Assembly: GCF_000143415.4 (NCBI RefSeq)
Contig: NW_003314400.1
Coordinates: 7,238-71,237 of the forward strand
Length of the DNA: 64,000 bases
DNA from: Selaginella moellendorffii
Lineage: Eukaryota; Streptophyta; Lycopodiopsida; Selaginellales; Selaginellaceae
Direction of reading: 5' to 3'
Part shown: positions 55,565 through 64,000 of the stretch, piece by piece
Layout of the letters: the number at the start of each line of letters is the position of its first letter
Position numbering within the stretch: position 1 is the first letter of the stretch
Translations under genes and position numbers: made by a program
Notes under the pieces: generated by a model
Database searches by the model: none
What the model saw: the letters and a program-made list of their open reading frames with translations, nothing else
What the model was told of the DNA's origin: nothing

Positions 55565-56492
55565 ATCAGTGACCCCTCCATCTTTCTTTCGGGAGTATCA
55601 TCAAGGGGTTCACTTGGCACCAGTTCATCTAGTGTTTACTTTCCAAACTCGTTTTTATAACAAGAGGTCTCCTATTCTTCTCTCCGTGTTGGTTGATACA
55701 GGTTCGAGTTTATCTTCTATTGCTCGACCTGTTGCCACACGTTGTCGTCTACACTTGCGTCGTGCAGCAGAACTAGTTTTCATTCTTTATGGCAACGGCC
55801 GTACACATGCATGTGCACGGGATGAGGTGGACCTGGTTGTGCGTGTGGGCGATCTCGAGCTTGAGTTGCAGTCGTTGCGGGTGGTGCCGAGTCAAGCTTT
55901 TGACCTCATTCTTGGTATGGATTGGTTGCAGCGCAATCATGCCAAGTGTGACTTTGAGGCTTCTCCCCCTTATCTCATACTTCCTTATGTTTCATCCATT
56001 CCTCTCACTTCTATACCCCTTCGTCCCTCTACTTCTACCTCTGCTTCCATTACTTTTGTTCCCCCACTCTTTCCTTCTGTGTTTCCATTTTGTTCTGCTT
56101 TTTCCTTTTCCGATCCCTCCGACGATCTTTGTGTTGCAGCAGTTGATCGGCTCATGAAGGAGTATTCTGATCTCTTTGAATTTGACCTATCGTCTGGGGC
56201 CAAGATTGCCACACGACATCCGATTCCAACTAGGGATGCTCGTCCAATCAAGGTTCCTGTTCGTCGTCAGTCACCTAAGGAGATCAAGATTTTACGAGCA
56301 AACGTCAAGGAAATGCTGGAGAAGGGTGTTATTCGGAAGTTGCGGAGTCCTTGGGCATGTGAACCTCATCTTGTGACGAAGCCTGATGGGAGTATTTGTT
56401 TCTGCATCGACTATCGTCCGTTAAACGAAGTGACGATCCCAAATGTGTATCCTCTTCCTCACACTGCTAATCTCTTGGATCGTCTGGGGTGA
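55407..56492 (+). pseudogene. Gypsy protease and RT start
   Basis: 361 codons. The retropepsin active site is SVLVDTGSSLSSIARP, followed by DLILGMDWLQRNHAKCDF. After a Pro/Ser/Phe-rich linker come the RT opening motifs KEMLEKGVIRKLRSPWA, LVTKPDG and FCIDYRPLNEVTIPNVYPLP. It ends at a TGA inside RT (DRLG*SRWF). Confidence 0.9.
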
Positions 56493-56495
56493 AGT

Positions 56496-56867
56496 CGTTG
56501 GTTCACCAAGCTAGATCTTGCTTCTGGGTATTGGCAAGTACCGATGGCCGAAGAAGATATTCCTAAGATTTCTTTTCGTACACCATTTGGTTTGTACGAG
56601 TTCTTGGTGATGCCGTTTGGTTTGAACAATGCTCCAGCAACTTTCCAGCGGATGATGGACGAGGTTCTTTGCGATATGCCGGAGGTGACTACTGACTTCA
56701 TTGATGATGTCTTGATCCACTCGGAGGGGACGTGGGAGGAGCACGTTCGTGATGTTTGTAAAGTGTTGGATTGGCTACGCAATGTTGGTTTAAAGCTGAA
56801 GCGGTCAAAGTGCGTGTTTGGGTCCAAGGACACAACTTATCTCCGTATTTCTCGTGAGGGTTTGTAA
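56496..56867 (+). pseudogene. Gypsy RT core
   Basis: It contains FTKLDLASGYWQV (first catalytic Asp), FGLYEFLVMPFGLNNAPATF and FIDDVLIHS, so the catalytic DD pair is kept. It is separated from the preceding segment by the TGA at about 56490 and ends at a stop in SREGL. Confidence 0.9.
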
Positions 56868-56885
56868 GTTGATCTTGACAAACTT

Positions 56886-57665
56886 GTGGCTATTCTAAAG
56901 TTCCTTACTCCAAAGTGTGTGAATGATGTGCAGCACTTTTTGGGTAAGGTGCAGTATCTCAGTCGTTTTGTGGATCATCTTTCCGATCGCACTACACCAT
57001 TGCGAGCGTTGCTGAAGTCATCAACGTCATCTTTCATCTGGTCTCCGGATTGTGAGCGGGCGTTCGTGGATCTCAAAGAGCTATTGACAACTCCGGTTTT
57101 GGCATATCCTAACTACACTCGACCTTTTATTTTGCGCGTGAATGCTTCTGACATTGGTTTTGGAGGTGTGTTGATGCAAGAGAGCTCGAGTGTGCCTGGT
57201 CAGCGCCATCCCATTGCATACATAAGCCGTACATTACAACCAGCAGAGATGAACTACTCCACGATGGAGAAGGAGTTTTTAGCAGCAGTCTGGGGTTTCG
57301 AGAAACTTCATGCATATCTACATGGTTCTCGGACGTTACTTGAAGGTGATCATGCTGCTGTTACTTCATTATTGAAGCGGAAGAACCTGGTTGGTCGTAC
57401 GGCTCGATAGGCTTTGAAGCTTCAGATATATGATTTCGATGTTGTTCATCGCCCAAGGAGTTCTATAGCTGATGCTGATGCCCTTTCTCGAGCTCCTCTT
57501 CCTTCTCTACTCACTTCTCATGTTTTTGACGAATCTGTTGTTCCAACATCTGTGGATTTTCTAGATGAGGATTCTGTGCCATCGGCGGTTGCTGTCCTTG
57601 ACGTTCAGTGTCCACAGGGCGCAGAGCAAGATCTACCTTCTCTTGATGAGGTTCGTAAGGCTTAA
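56886..57665 (+). pseudogene. Gypsy RNase H
   Basis: Motifs FLGKVQYLSRFVDHLSD, RPFILRVNASDIGFGGVL, QRHPIAYISRTLQPAEMNYS, EKEFLAAVWGFEKL and, after a TAG at about 57408, SIADADALSRAPLP. The usual TDASD reads VNASD and TDH reads GDH, so two catalytic or conserved acidic positions are changed. Confidence 0.88.
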
Positions 57666-57731
57666 AAAATTGAGCCGTGGATTTGAAGGCTTCGAGATGG
57701 GTTTGAGAATCCTGCATCACTTGCTGATGAC

Positions 57732-58997
57732 TTGCCTTTCCAGCATTTACATTCTCAATATCGCCTTGAAGATGGCCTTCTTTATTTTGTGGGGACGGAT
57801 CCTGATGATCATTTACGGTTGGTGGTGCCTTCGGTGTTTATTCCGCGGTTTCTCCATGCCTACCATGATTCTCCTGTTCTAGGTGGGCATATGGGACACC
57901 GTCATGTCACCGAGAAGCTGCGCAGGTCTTTCTATTGGCCGGAGATGCGACGTGATATTATCCGGTATGTGCGTAGCTGCGTTTGGTGCCAAGCTCGTAA
58001 TACTCCCCCTTGTGCTGCAGAAGGACGGTTGGAGTCAATTGCAGTTTCCCGTCCGTTTGAGTTGGTGGTGTTTGATCTTATGGGACCTTTTCCACGATCG
58101 ACTGCTGGCAATGAGTATGTTATTATTGCTTCTGACTACTTGACTCGTTGGGTGGAAGTTGGTGCTCTTGCTAGCGCCTCTGCAATTGCTGTTGGATACT
58201 TCCTCCTCAATCGAGTGGTGTTCCAGCATTCTTGTCCAGAGCGGATTCTTTCGGATAATGGTCCTGCATTTATGGCTGAGGTATTTCATGTTTTGACATC
58301 TCGGTTGGGGATACGCCACACTTTTACGAGTGCTTATCATCCACAATCAGACGGTCTAGTGGAACGGCTCGTTCGAACATTCAAAGGGATGATTGCGAAG
58401 TATGTGAACTTTCAGCATTCAGATTGGGATGGTTATTTGCCGTCTCTTCGGTATGCCTATGTCACAGGGGTGCAGAGTTCTGTTGGTGCTTCACCATATA
58501 AACTTCTATATGGTCATGATCCAATATTACGAATAGAGCTGGGTTTACCTTCGCGATTGCCACGAGCTCCTGATGCTAGGTCATGGGATTAATATTTGAC
58601 AAGCATTCTTCCACTTGTCCGAGCAGAGTCTGCCGAACACTTAGGCCGCGTACAAGTGGGACAACAACAGTGCTACAACTCCCATCATCGTCCACTTGTG
58701 GAGTACAAAGTGGATGATTTGGTGTTAGTCCGTTTTCCCCATCTTATGGTACGTGGTTTATATAAGGGGCTCCTTGCACAGTGGAAAGGACCGTATCAGG
58801 TGTTGCGGCAAGTTGGACTGCAAGTTTATGAGGTTCGGCATGACATTCAGCAGGCCGATCCTCCGGAGATTGTGCATATGCAACGGTTAAAACGCTTCAT
58901 ACAAAGGGATCAGGAGCAGTTAATACCGTCTACAGATCTGCCTATGCCTCCTCTTGACGTTCCTCCAGATCCCAGCCCATCTACAAGAGAACCCTGA
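57732..58997 (+). pseudogene. Gypsy integrase
   Basis: An HHCC-type zinc region (GGHMGHRHVTEKL, SCVWCQARNTP) is followed by the DDE core: FDLMGPFPRS, ILSDNGPAFMAEVF and SDGLVERLVRTFKG, all three acids present. The tail follows after a TAA at about 58590: VDDLVLVRFPHLMVRGLYKG and LLAQWKGPYQVLRQ. There is no chromodomain. The end (VPPDPSPSTREP) is next to a purine-rich tract. Confidence 0.9.
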
Positions 58998-59014
58998 CAG
59001 CCTTCCATTATTCC

Positions 59015-59207
59015 GAGAGGAGGGGATGATGTGAGGGCCAAGTGTACGGCTACAATGCCGTATACTAATATTAGCGTAGTGGATTTTGGTAGCCATCGGA
59101 TTGGTTTCAATCCGGACCACTCACTCCTGTATATAAGCTAGGGTTTTTTGGGCTAATTGATATGCACATTTCTGTATTCCCTTTCCATATTCCATGCACT
59201 CACACTT
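59015..59207 (+). repeat. Polypurine tract and truncated 3' LTR
   Basis: GAGAGGAGGGGA at 59015-59026 precedes an LTR start near 59027-59030 (TGTGAGGGCCAAG). A TATATAA at 59130-59136 marks the U3 promoter. The LTR is cut by the junction with duplication unit B at about 59207. Confidence 0.75.
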
Positions 59208-59336
59208 TTATATTTCAATATTTTAAAGTTTGTCAAAACCTTAATTAAAATTTCCTTTATAAAACTTATAATTAAGTACACTAACTTGCATTAAGTTAAC
59301 CTAAACTTGTAAACTTTAACTCAATTTTAGACCAGC

Positions 59337-60420
59337 TTTAGCTCCTTTCGAGAGGTTTCTTTCTTCCTACGATCTGCTGGGCAATCCCATCGGGTGAAAG
59401 AAATTCACAAGATTATTAGCAGCCACAATAGGTCAATGTTTTCCTTGCGAATCTCATGTGGGGACATGGTCTAGATTGCCTTCAATCACATCTGCCGACC
59501 CAATGTCTTCTGCTCTTGGCGATTGCCCAGAACGAAGCAATGCCCAAGAGAGATGTTACGACACTACGCAGGTGATGGGAACTTGGATCAAGCCCAGGAA
59601 CTGTTTGATCGAATGCCGAGAAGAATGTAGTGGCATGGACTGTGATGGTTACCGCATTTACCCATAAAGGGGATCTGGATAGTTCGAAAGAGTTGTTTGA
59701 TAAGATGCCTGAGAGAAATCCGGTTTCTTGAGGTGCTCTGATATCGGCTTACGCAGTGCACAACCAGCTTGAAGAAGTGAAGCATTTTTTTTTATGCGAT
59801 GGAGAAATCAAACATTCACGTCTACACTGTGATGATCACTGCGTATGCCAAAGCAGGGGAAATTGAAAATACGGAGAGGATGTTTGCTCTCATGCCTGAG
59901 AAGGACGTAATCGCTCAAACTACAATGCTGCAAGCGTTTTCTCACAATGGTCTTGTTGAGAAGGCAAGCAAGATCTTTGATGTAATCCTTGACAAGTATG
60001 AAATGGCTTGGAACGATATGATCAATTGCATATGCTCAAAAAGGGCAAGCATTTTGTGCAAAGCAAGTGTTTGATTCCACGCCCGCAAAGAAACAAAACA
60101 TCGTGACTTAGAACTCAATGCTCTCGCTGTTTAATCTCTGAGCTCTAGAGCTGCTGAAAACCATGCAGCTCGAAAGGATCAAACCAAACGAGATAACTTT
60201 CATCACAGCACTGGGTGCCTGTGCTGACGCCGGCAAGCTTGAAACTGGACAAGCGTTCCACGCCAAGATCATCGATCAAGGACCAATGCATCCAGGTCTT
60301 GCTGGTGAATATGTATGGGAAATGCCGTAGACTGTCACAGTCTTCAACCAAACCCAAGCGAGCCTCCGCAACACTATTTTCTGGATTGTGATGATCATGG
60401 CTTTTGAAGACAACCACCAG
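59337..60420 (+). pseudogene. PPR protein pseudogene, unit B
   Basis: The same motif order and the same stops as 51826-52895, with only scattered differences (for example ATGCCTGAG at 59706 against ATGCATGAG, and a 6-bp difference near 60218). Both copies were therefore already broken when duplicated. Confidence 0.88.
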
Positions 60421-60421
60421 T

Positions 60422-60664
60422 TTCTGGTCGTGCGCTTCATAGGCTGATATCAGAGCACCCCAAAAAATTTCTCTCCTGTCAAGCAACTCTATTTCGCAAT
60501 CAAAGTCCCCTTTCTGGGTACCATCACAGTCCATGCCACTACATTCTTCTCGGGCATTTGATCAAACAGTTCCTGGGTTTGATCCAAGTTCCCATCAGCT
60601 GCATAGTGTCGCATCATCACGACCCCGGAGCAGCCCAGTGAAGAAAGAAACCTCTCGAAAGGAC
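60422..60664 (-). pseudogene. Inverted PPR segment, unit B
   Basis: Same as 52897-53130. On the minus strand it opens GGTCCTTTCGAGAGGTTTCT, the counterpart of AGCTCCTTTCGAGAGGTTTC at 59340 on the plus strand. Short indels separate the two units. Confidence 0.85.
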
Positions 60665-60719
60665 CTTTTGTGAAACTTCTATATAAGAGTTCCAAGAATT
60701 AGGGTTTGATAGGATTCTT

Positions 60720-61060
60720 ATGGGTCATACCAAAGAATTAGTTGTAGAACTCCCAAGGGTAATGAACGTGGAGAAGATTTTATTCTCTTCCAACACCAAC
60801 AATCTAGAGTGTGAAGTATTTGGGAAAGAGGATCAAGGCAGAGAGTGGAAGTTTTTGGGTAAAACAGGTCGAGAAGCAAGATTCAAGCTCACCAAGCTGA
60901 GATTCATCCTTGTCAAGCCTCTCTCTGGATTTGAGGTATCTACGATTGTGAGTTTTTATAGCAAGGACAATGCCCAGAAGCCTGTGGAGGAGTTGGAGTT
61001 GAAATACATTAACCCTCAAAAGGTGGACTATCAAAATCCTTTTGAAGTTGGCCAGCTTTC
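60720..61060 (+). pseudogene. Uncharacterised gene, copy 3, split by a retroelement
   Basis: It is identical to 53205-53545 as read, up to GTTGGCCAGCTTTC, where the LTR begins. The gene continues at 63970 (CTTTCCAAGGACACTCTTGT). The promoter block with TATATAA (60680-60686) is intact, so a truncated transcript reading into the LTR is possible. The open frame runs 16 codons into the LTR to a stop at 61100. Confidence 0.92.
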
Positions 61061-61489
61061 TGAAGCTCGAAAGGAAAACCCCAAGCCCCAACACTACTAG
61101 TCTAGAACCCAAGGATCTTTCCACTTGGAAAGTAGCACACACTGCTTTGCCAAAAGGTAGGATGGTTTGCATTGAATGGATGTGAGTATATAAACACAAG
61201 GAAGGGTTGCGACCCTTGAGTCGAGGATCAGTGATGTGTCCAAAGGAGGCATCCCTTGGAACCTTGTGTCAACAAAGTAAGGGATGTGACTTATGGATCA
61301 CTGAGGTGGCGGAGACTCAGTGACCCTTGGTGGAGATTGATGAAGTGTCGAAGGGGTGCCACCTAAGGATGGTCTAAACCCAAGGTTTAGCCCTAACCCA
61401 AGGATTAGTACTAACCTTAAGCCCAAACTCACCACTTAGGCTCAACCTTAGCCCAAGCTAAGTATTTAGGCCATTTTTGGGGTGCGACA
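61061..61489 (-). repeat. 3' LTR of the gag-integrase element
   Basis: 429 bp, TGTCGCACCCC...CGAGCTTCA on the minus strand, identical to 63541-63969 as read. Confidence 0.95.
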
Positions 61490-63422
61490 TCACCCCCCCT
61501 CCAATAGTGCTACGTCCCGGAGCACTCTCCTCCTCACTCCCTTGAGATGGATAAAATGTCTCCGGCGGGTAGTACTTCCGTAGGCGAGACCCGTTCACGC
61601 GAGTAGAAAGAGAAGTTCCTTCCATATCCTTGAGTTGCACAGAGCCGTTTGGAAACACAGCTTCCACTCGATATGGTCCAATCCAGCGAACTCGAAGTTT
61701 GCCAGGTCGCTTCCAATACTTACTCTCGTAGAGAAGTACTAGGTCACCCTCGTTGAAGAGCTTGAGACGAAGGAATCGGTCATACCATGCCTTCCTTCTT
61801 TTCTGGATAGCTTCCCGAGTTTGGAAAGCAAGTTGACGTCGCTCGTCCAACTTATCAAGCTGCTCCAACCTAGCTTGAAGAGCTCCATCCCAATCCATTG
61901 CGTGTTCCACCGCCATCCGCATGGAAGGAATCTCAAGCTCCAATGGCAACACCGCTTCTTGTCCGTAGACCAATTGAAAAGGTGAAGCATGAGTAGTTAC
62001 CTTATAGGCAACACGATAAGCCCAAAGAGTGTCGAGCAACCGCTTATCCCAATCGCTTATCCGTTGTTGCTGCTGAGGCATTCCTCCTGGTGTAGCATGG
62101 ATGTAAGCTGCTTGAACCTGATTCCCCGGCTTATAGTGGCAATCTTCTGATCTATGATTCGCTCGCTTGCAATGCTTGCAACGAGGTATAGCATCTTGCG
62201 GGCATTCGTTGGGATAATGCCCGTAACTTCGGCAACGAACACACCAAATGTTGTCCCTGGTCTTCTGCTGTCGTCCGGGGCTTTGGACTCCCTTAATCCA
62301 ATTGAGCTGGAGGTCCGACATCTTCTGAGTAAGGGTTTCCACCAAACTTTCTTGTGCTTTCTTCACTTCGGCTTGTACTTTAGCTTTCACATCCGGAACC
62401 GGTGATTGTTGATAAATGCCATAAGGCATTTGCTGCTGCATCATGGGAGAAGGAACTTGACCAGGTACCGTTGAGTATGCCATCTTTGTATAGTCCATAG
62501 TTCCCATTCCCGCAGGTGCAACTCCTCCGTGGAGTCCACTTGTTGAATACATGGCTGGATTCGTCGTAGCCATGTTGGCCATAGGATTGGCCGATGAACT
62601 CCCCGAGCTCATCATTTGACGATTCACTCCAAGATGGGCTTGTTCCCAATTCCCAGCAAAAGCTATTGCGGTATTCAAGTCCGCTGGGCTTTGGCACTTC
62701 ACGTGAATCTTCAAAGGGAGGGGAAGACCTCCCACAAAGTATCTCACTTGCTCTTCTGCCGTAGGTTGTGGAGTTCTCTTGAGCAAGAGACCTTTGAATC
62801 GCAAGGTATAACTTTGTAAGCTCTCTCCGGGCAACATTTGGAAATCATAGAGGCTATCCATGATCCATTGATTGAATCCAACAGGTCGAAACGCTGTTAG
62901 GAACGCTGCTCGCAACGCTACCCAATCAGCTCCTGCCGGAATAGTGGTCATCCACTCCGCCGCCACTCCAAGAAGGGTAGCAGGAAATAGCTTCCTCCTT
63001 TCCACGGCTCCAGCTTCATCATTTGCTGTAGTGGTGTTCTCAAATGCCATCACGTGAGCGTCTGGATCTCCAACTCCCGTGAAGGTAGAGTATTTCATCT
63101 TTGTTGTCGCGGTTGCCATTGCTTGTGGTGGTTGTTGTTGTTGTTGCTGACCTTGTCCTTGTGCTTGTGGTGGTGATGGTGGTGGTGTAGGAGGTGATAT
63201 CACAACCTCCTCTTGCTCTTCTTCTTCTTCTTCTTGTTCTTCTCTAGATGATCCAACCGGAGATGTCTCTCGGCTTGGTCTTGGGCTTGTCTCCGGAGTG
63301 GGTGTAGGGCCTTGTCTCCTACGATACCTCTCCTCCCGGAATAACCTTTGTGCTTCTCTTCTCTCGGCTTCTTGTTGTCTCTCCTCAAGCAATTTCTGGT
63401 ACTCGTACTGCGAACGGCGCAT
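61458..63422 (-). CDS. Gag-integrase C-terminus fusion protein
   Basis: Starts at ATG 63420-63422. Order: charged N-terminus and Pro/Gln-rich region (1-100), retrotransposon gag core (VAAEWMTTIPAGADW, LPGESLQSYTLRFKG, YFVGGLPLPLKIHV), two CCHC knuckles (CVRCRSYGHYPNEC, CKHCKRANHRSEDC), then directly ISDWDKRLLDTLWAYRVAYK and the integrase tail (FNEGDLVLLYESKYWKRPGK, VRWIGPYRVEAVFPNG, SRLRKYYP). The join at about residue 455 deletes everything from protease to the integrase core without breaking the frame. The protein could form particles and bind its RNA but cannot copy or integrate it. The frame ends inside the 3' LTR. Its full integrity and the identical LTRs indicate recent movement. Confidence 0.92.
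   Translation of the reverse strand: MRRSQYEYQKLLEERQQEAERREAQRLFREERYRRRQGPTPTPETSPRPSRETSPVGSSREEQEEEEEEQEEVVISPPTPPPSPPQAQGQGQQQQQQPPQAMATATTKMKYSTFTGVGDPDAHVMAFENTTTANDEAGAVERRKLFPATLLGVAAEWMTTIPAGADWVALRAAFLTAFRPVGFNQWIMDSLYDFQMLPGESLQSYTLRFKGLLLKRTPQPTAEEQVRYFVGGLPLPLKIHVKCQSPADLNTAIAFAGNWEQAHLGVNRQMMSSGSSSANPMANMATTNPAMYSTSGLHGGVAPAGMGTMDYTKMAYSTVPGQVPSPMMQQQMPYGIYQQSPVPDVKAKVQAEVKKAQESLVETLTQKMSDLQLNWIKGVQSPGRQQKTRDNIWCVRCRSYGHYPNECPQDAIPRCKHCKRANHRSEDCHYKPGNQVQAAYIHATPGGMPQQQQRISDWDKRLLDTLWAYRVAYKVTTHASPFQLVYGQEAVLPLELEIPSMRMAVEHAMDWDGALQARLEQLDKLDERRQLAFQTREAIQKRRKAWYDRFLRLKLFNEGDLVLLYESKYWKRPGKLRVRWIGPYRVEAVFPNGSVQLKDMEGTSLSTRVNGSRLRKYYPPETFYPSQGSEEESAPGRSTIGGGVMSHPKNGLNT
61490..61504 (-). 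other. Polypurine tract of the gag-integrase element
   Basis: The minus strand reads GGAGGGGGGGTGA immediately before the 3' LTR. It is also translated as part of the ORF (GGGVM). Confidence 0.85.
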
Positions 63423-63518
63423 ACACACCCCTCCTTTAGTGAAGTCGCCGAGCTGTCTTCGGCTACCGAGCTGTCTTCGGATTCTTCACTCCATCGGCAG
63501 AGCAGCAATGTGCATACT

Positions 63519-63540
63519 TTCCCGGGCAGTGCACCAGAAA
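63519..63540 (-). other. Probable primer binding site
   Basis: Next to the 5' LTR the minus strand reads TTTCTGGTGCACTGCCCGG. TGGTGC would pair with a tRNA ending GCACCA. It is not initiator Met; the layout resembles the TGGCGCC..TGCCGGG sites of Tat/Athila-type elements. The exact tRNA was not determined. Confidence 0.6.
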
Positions 63541-63969
63541 TGAAGCTCGAAAGGAAAACCCCAAGCCCCAACACTACTAGTCTAGAACCCAAGGATCTTT
63601 CCACTTGGAAAGTAGCACACACTGCTTTGCCAAAAGGTAGGATGGTTTGCATTGAATGGATGTGAGTATATAAACACAAGGAAGGGTTGCGACCCTTGAG
63701 TCGAGGATCAGTGATGTGTCCAAAGGAGGCATCCCTTGGAACCTTGTGTCAACAAAGTAAGGGATGTGACTTATGGATCACTGAGGTGGCGGAGACTCAG
63801 TGACCCTTGGTGGAGATTGATGAAGTGTCGAAGGGGTGCCACCTAAGGATGGTCTAAACCCAAGGTTTAGCCCTAACCCAAGGATTAGTACTAACCTTAA
63901 GCCCAAACTCACCACTTAGGCTCAACCTTAGCCCAAGCTAAGTATTTAGGCCATTTTTGGGGTGCGACA
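63541..63969 (-). repeat. 5' LTR of the gag-integrase element
   Basis: 429 bp, identical as read to 61061-61489. It contains TATATAA-like sequence on either strand near 63665-63675 (GAGTATATAAACAC on the plus strand). Confidence 0.95.
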
Positions 63970-64000
63970 CTTTCCAAGGACACTCTTGTCACAAAAGCAA
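63970..64000 (+). pseudogene. Uncharacterised gene, copy 3, downstream half (partial)
   Basis: CTTTCCAAGGACACTCTTGT matches 53541 onward. The first five bases are the target duplication. It runs off the window edge. Confidence 0.9.

Larger units (their letters stand above)
55226..59207 (+). mobile_element. Ty3/gypsy element, 5'-truncated
   Basis: It starts abruptly in the gag tail and runs through protease, RT, RNase H and integrase to a partial 3' LTR. There is no 5' LTR or primer site. The left junction shows a duplicated CGTCCTTCCGCTCCACTT. The right end is cut off where duplication unit B begins. Pol is interrupted by stops at about 56490, 56865, 57408, 57663 and 58590. No chromodomain follows integrase. 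Confidence 0.9.
61061..63969 (-). mobile_element. Non-autonomous LTR retrotransposon with gag-integrase fusion, very young
   Basis: A 2909-bp element on the minus strand. Two 429-bp LTRs (61061-61489 and 63541-63969) look identical at every base I compared. The target duplication CTTTC is perfect (61056-61060 and 63970-63974). Primer site and purine tract are both present. One 654-codon open frame carries gag, two zinc knuckles and then the end of integrase. Protease, RT, RNase H and the integrase core are absent. The structure resembles TR-GAG type elements that are mobilised in trans. Confidence 0.95.
59208..64000. repeat. Segmental duplication unit B, interrupted by a retroelement
   Basis: 59208-61060 repeats 51700-53542. 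The uncharacterised gene resumes at 63970 after the 2909-bp insertion and leaves the window. The UGT part would lie beyond the right edge. Confidence 0.88.

Overview
This window is accessory, repeat-dominated plant nuclear DNA. UDP-glycosyltransferase copies with a plant PSPG box, many decayed pentatricopeptide-repeat (PPR) fragments, Ty3/gypsy elements (one with a chromodomain), TRIM miniatures with an initiator-Met tRNA primer site and a plant-type TTTAGGG run all point to a land plant. A Selaginella-like lycophyte is my best guess from memory of such loci; that is inference. No tRNA, rRNA or CRISPR was seen.

Layout. 1-750: 3' part of a truncated UGT relic. 750-3500: AT-rich DNA with a tandem repeat and an old TRIM. 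3500-16470: an old minus-strand Ty3/gypsy element carrying nested insertions: a chromovirus (4621-12031), a TRIM (12190-12762) and a solo LTR (13901-15626); a second TRIM abuts it (16476-17300). 17300-25140: PPR relics, an uncharacterised intact gene (21897-22619) and the best UGT copy (22944-24429, one frame break). 25140-29687: AT-rich DNA with TRIM debris.

The most interesting object is at 29711-43443: an apparent 13.7 kb DNA transposon with about 24-bp terminal inverted repeats and a 4-bp CATT duplication, inserted inside a solo LTR (29688-45606) that has its own near-perfect CAGAC/CAGAT duplication. It carries two divergent multi-exon genes. One (minus) is a DUF7869-like putative DDE-type transposase of about 981 codons. 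The other (plus) is a 10-exon gene of about 1627 codons with a ParB-like motif, a degenerate methyltransferase-like region, an acidic region and a C-terminal FCP1/NIF-like phosphatase domain. Roughly 25-30 copies of a 20-24 bp palindrome (core GGCATGAGGCCTCATGCC) are scattered between the TIRs, including in introns and twice in coding sequence, and I saw none outside. Each gene has one in-frame nonsense codon, so this copy is probably recently inactivated.

45600-51000: another gypsy relic, then a decayed P-loop ATPase resembling a family I associate with fungi and oomycetes, then a PPR fragment. 51700-64000: two copies of a PPR / uncharacterised gene / UGT module (51700-55225 and 59208 onward), separated by a 5'-truncated gypsy element. 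The second copy of the uncharacterised gene is split by a young 2909-bp LTR element with identical LTRs whose single ORF is an in-frame gag-integrase fusion.

Few genes look functional: the uncharacterised gene at 21897 and 53205, possibly the UGT at 22944, and the gag-integrase ORF.
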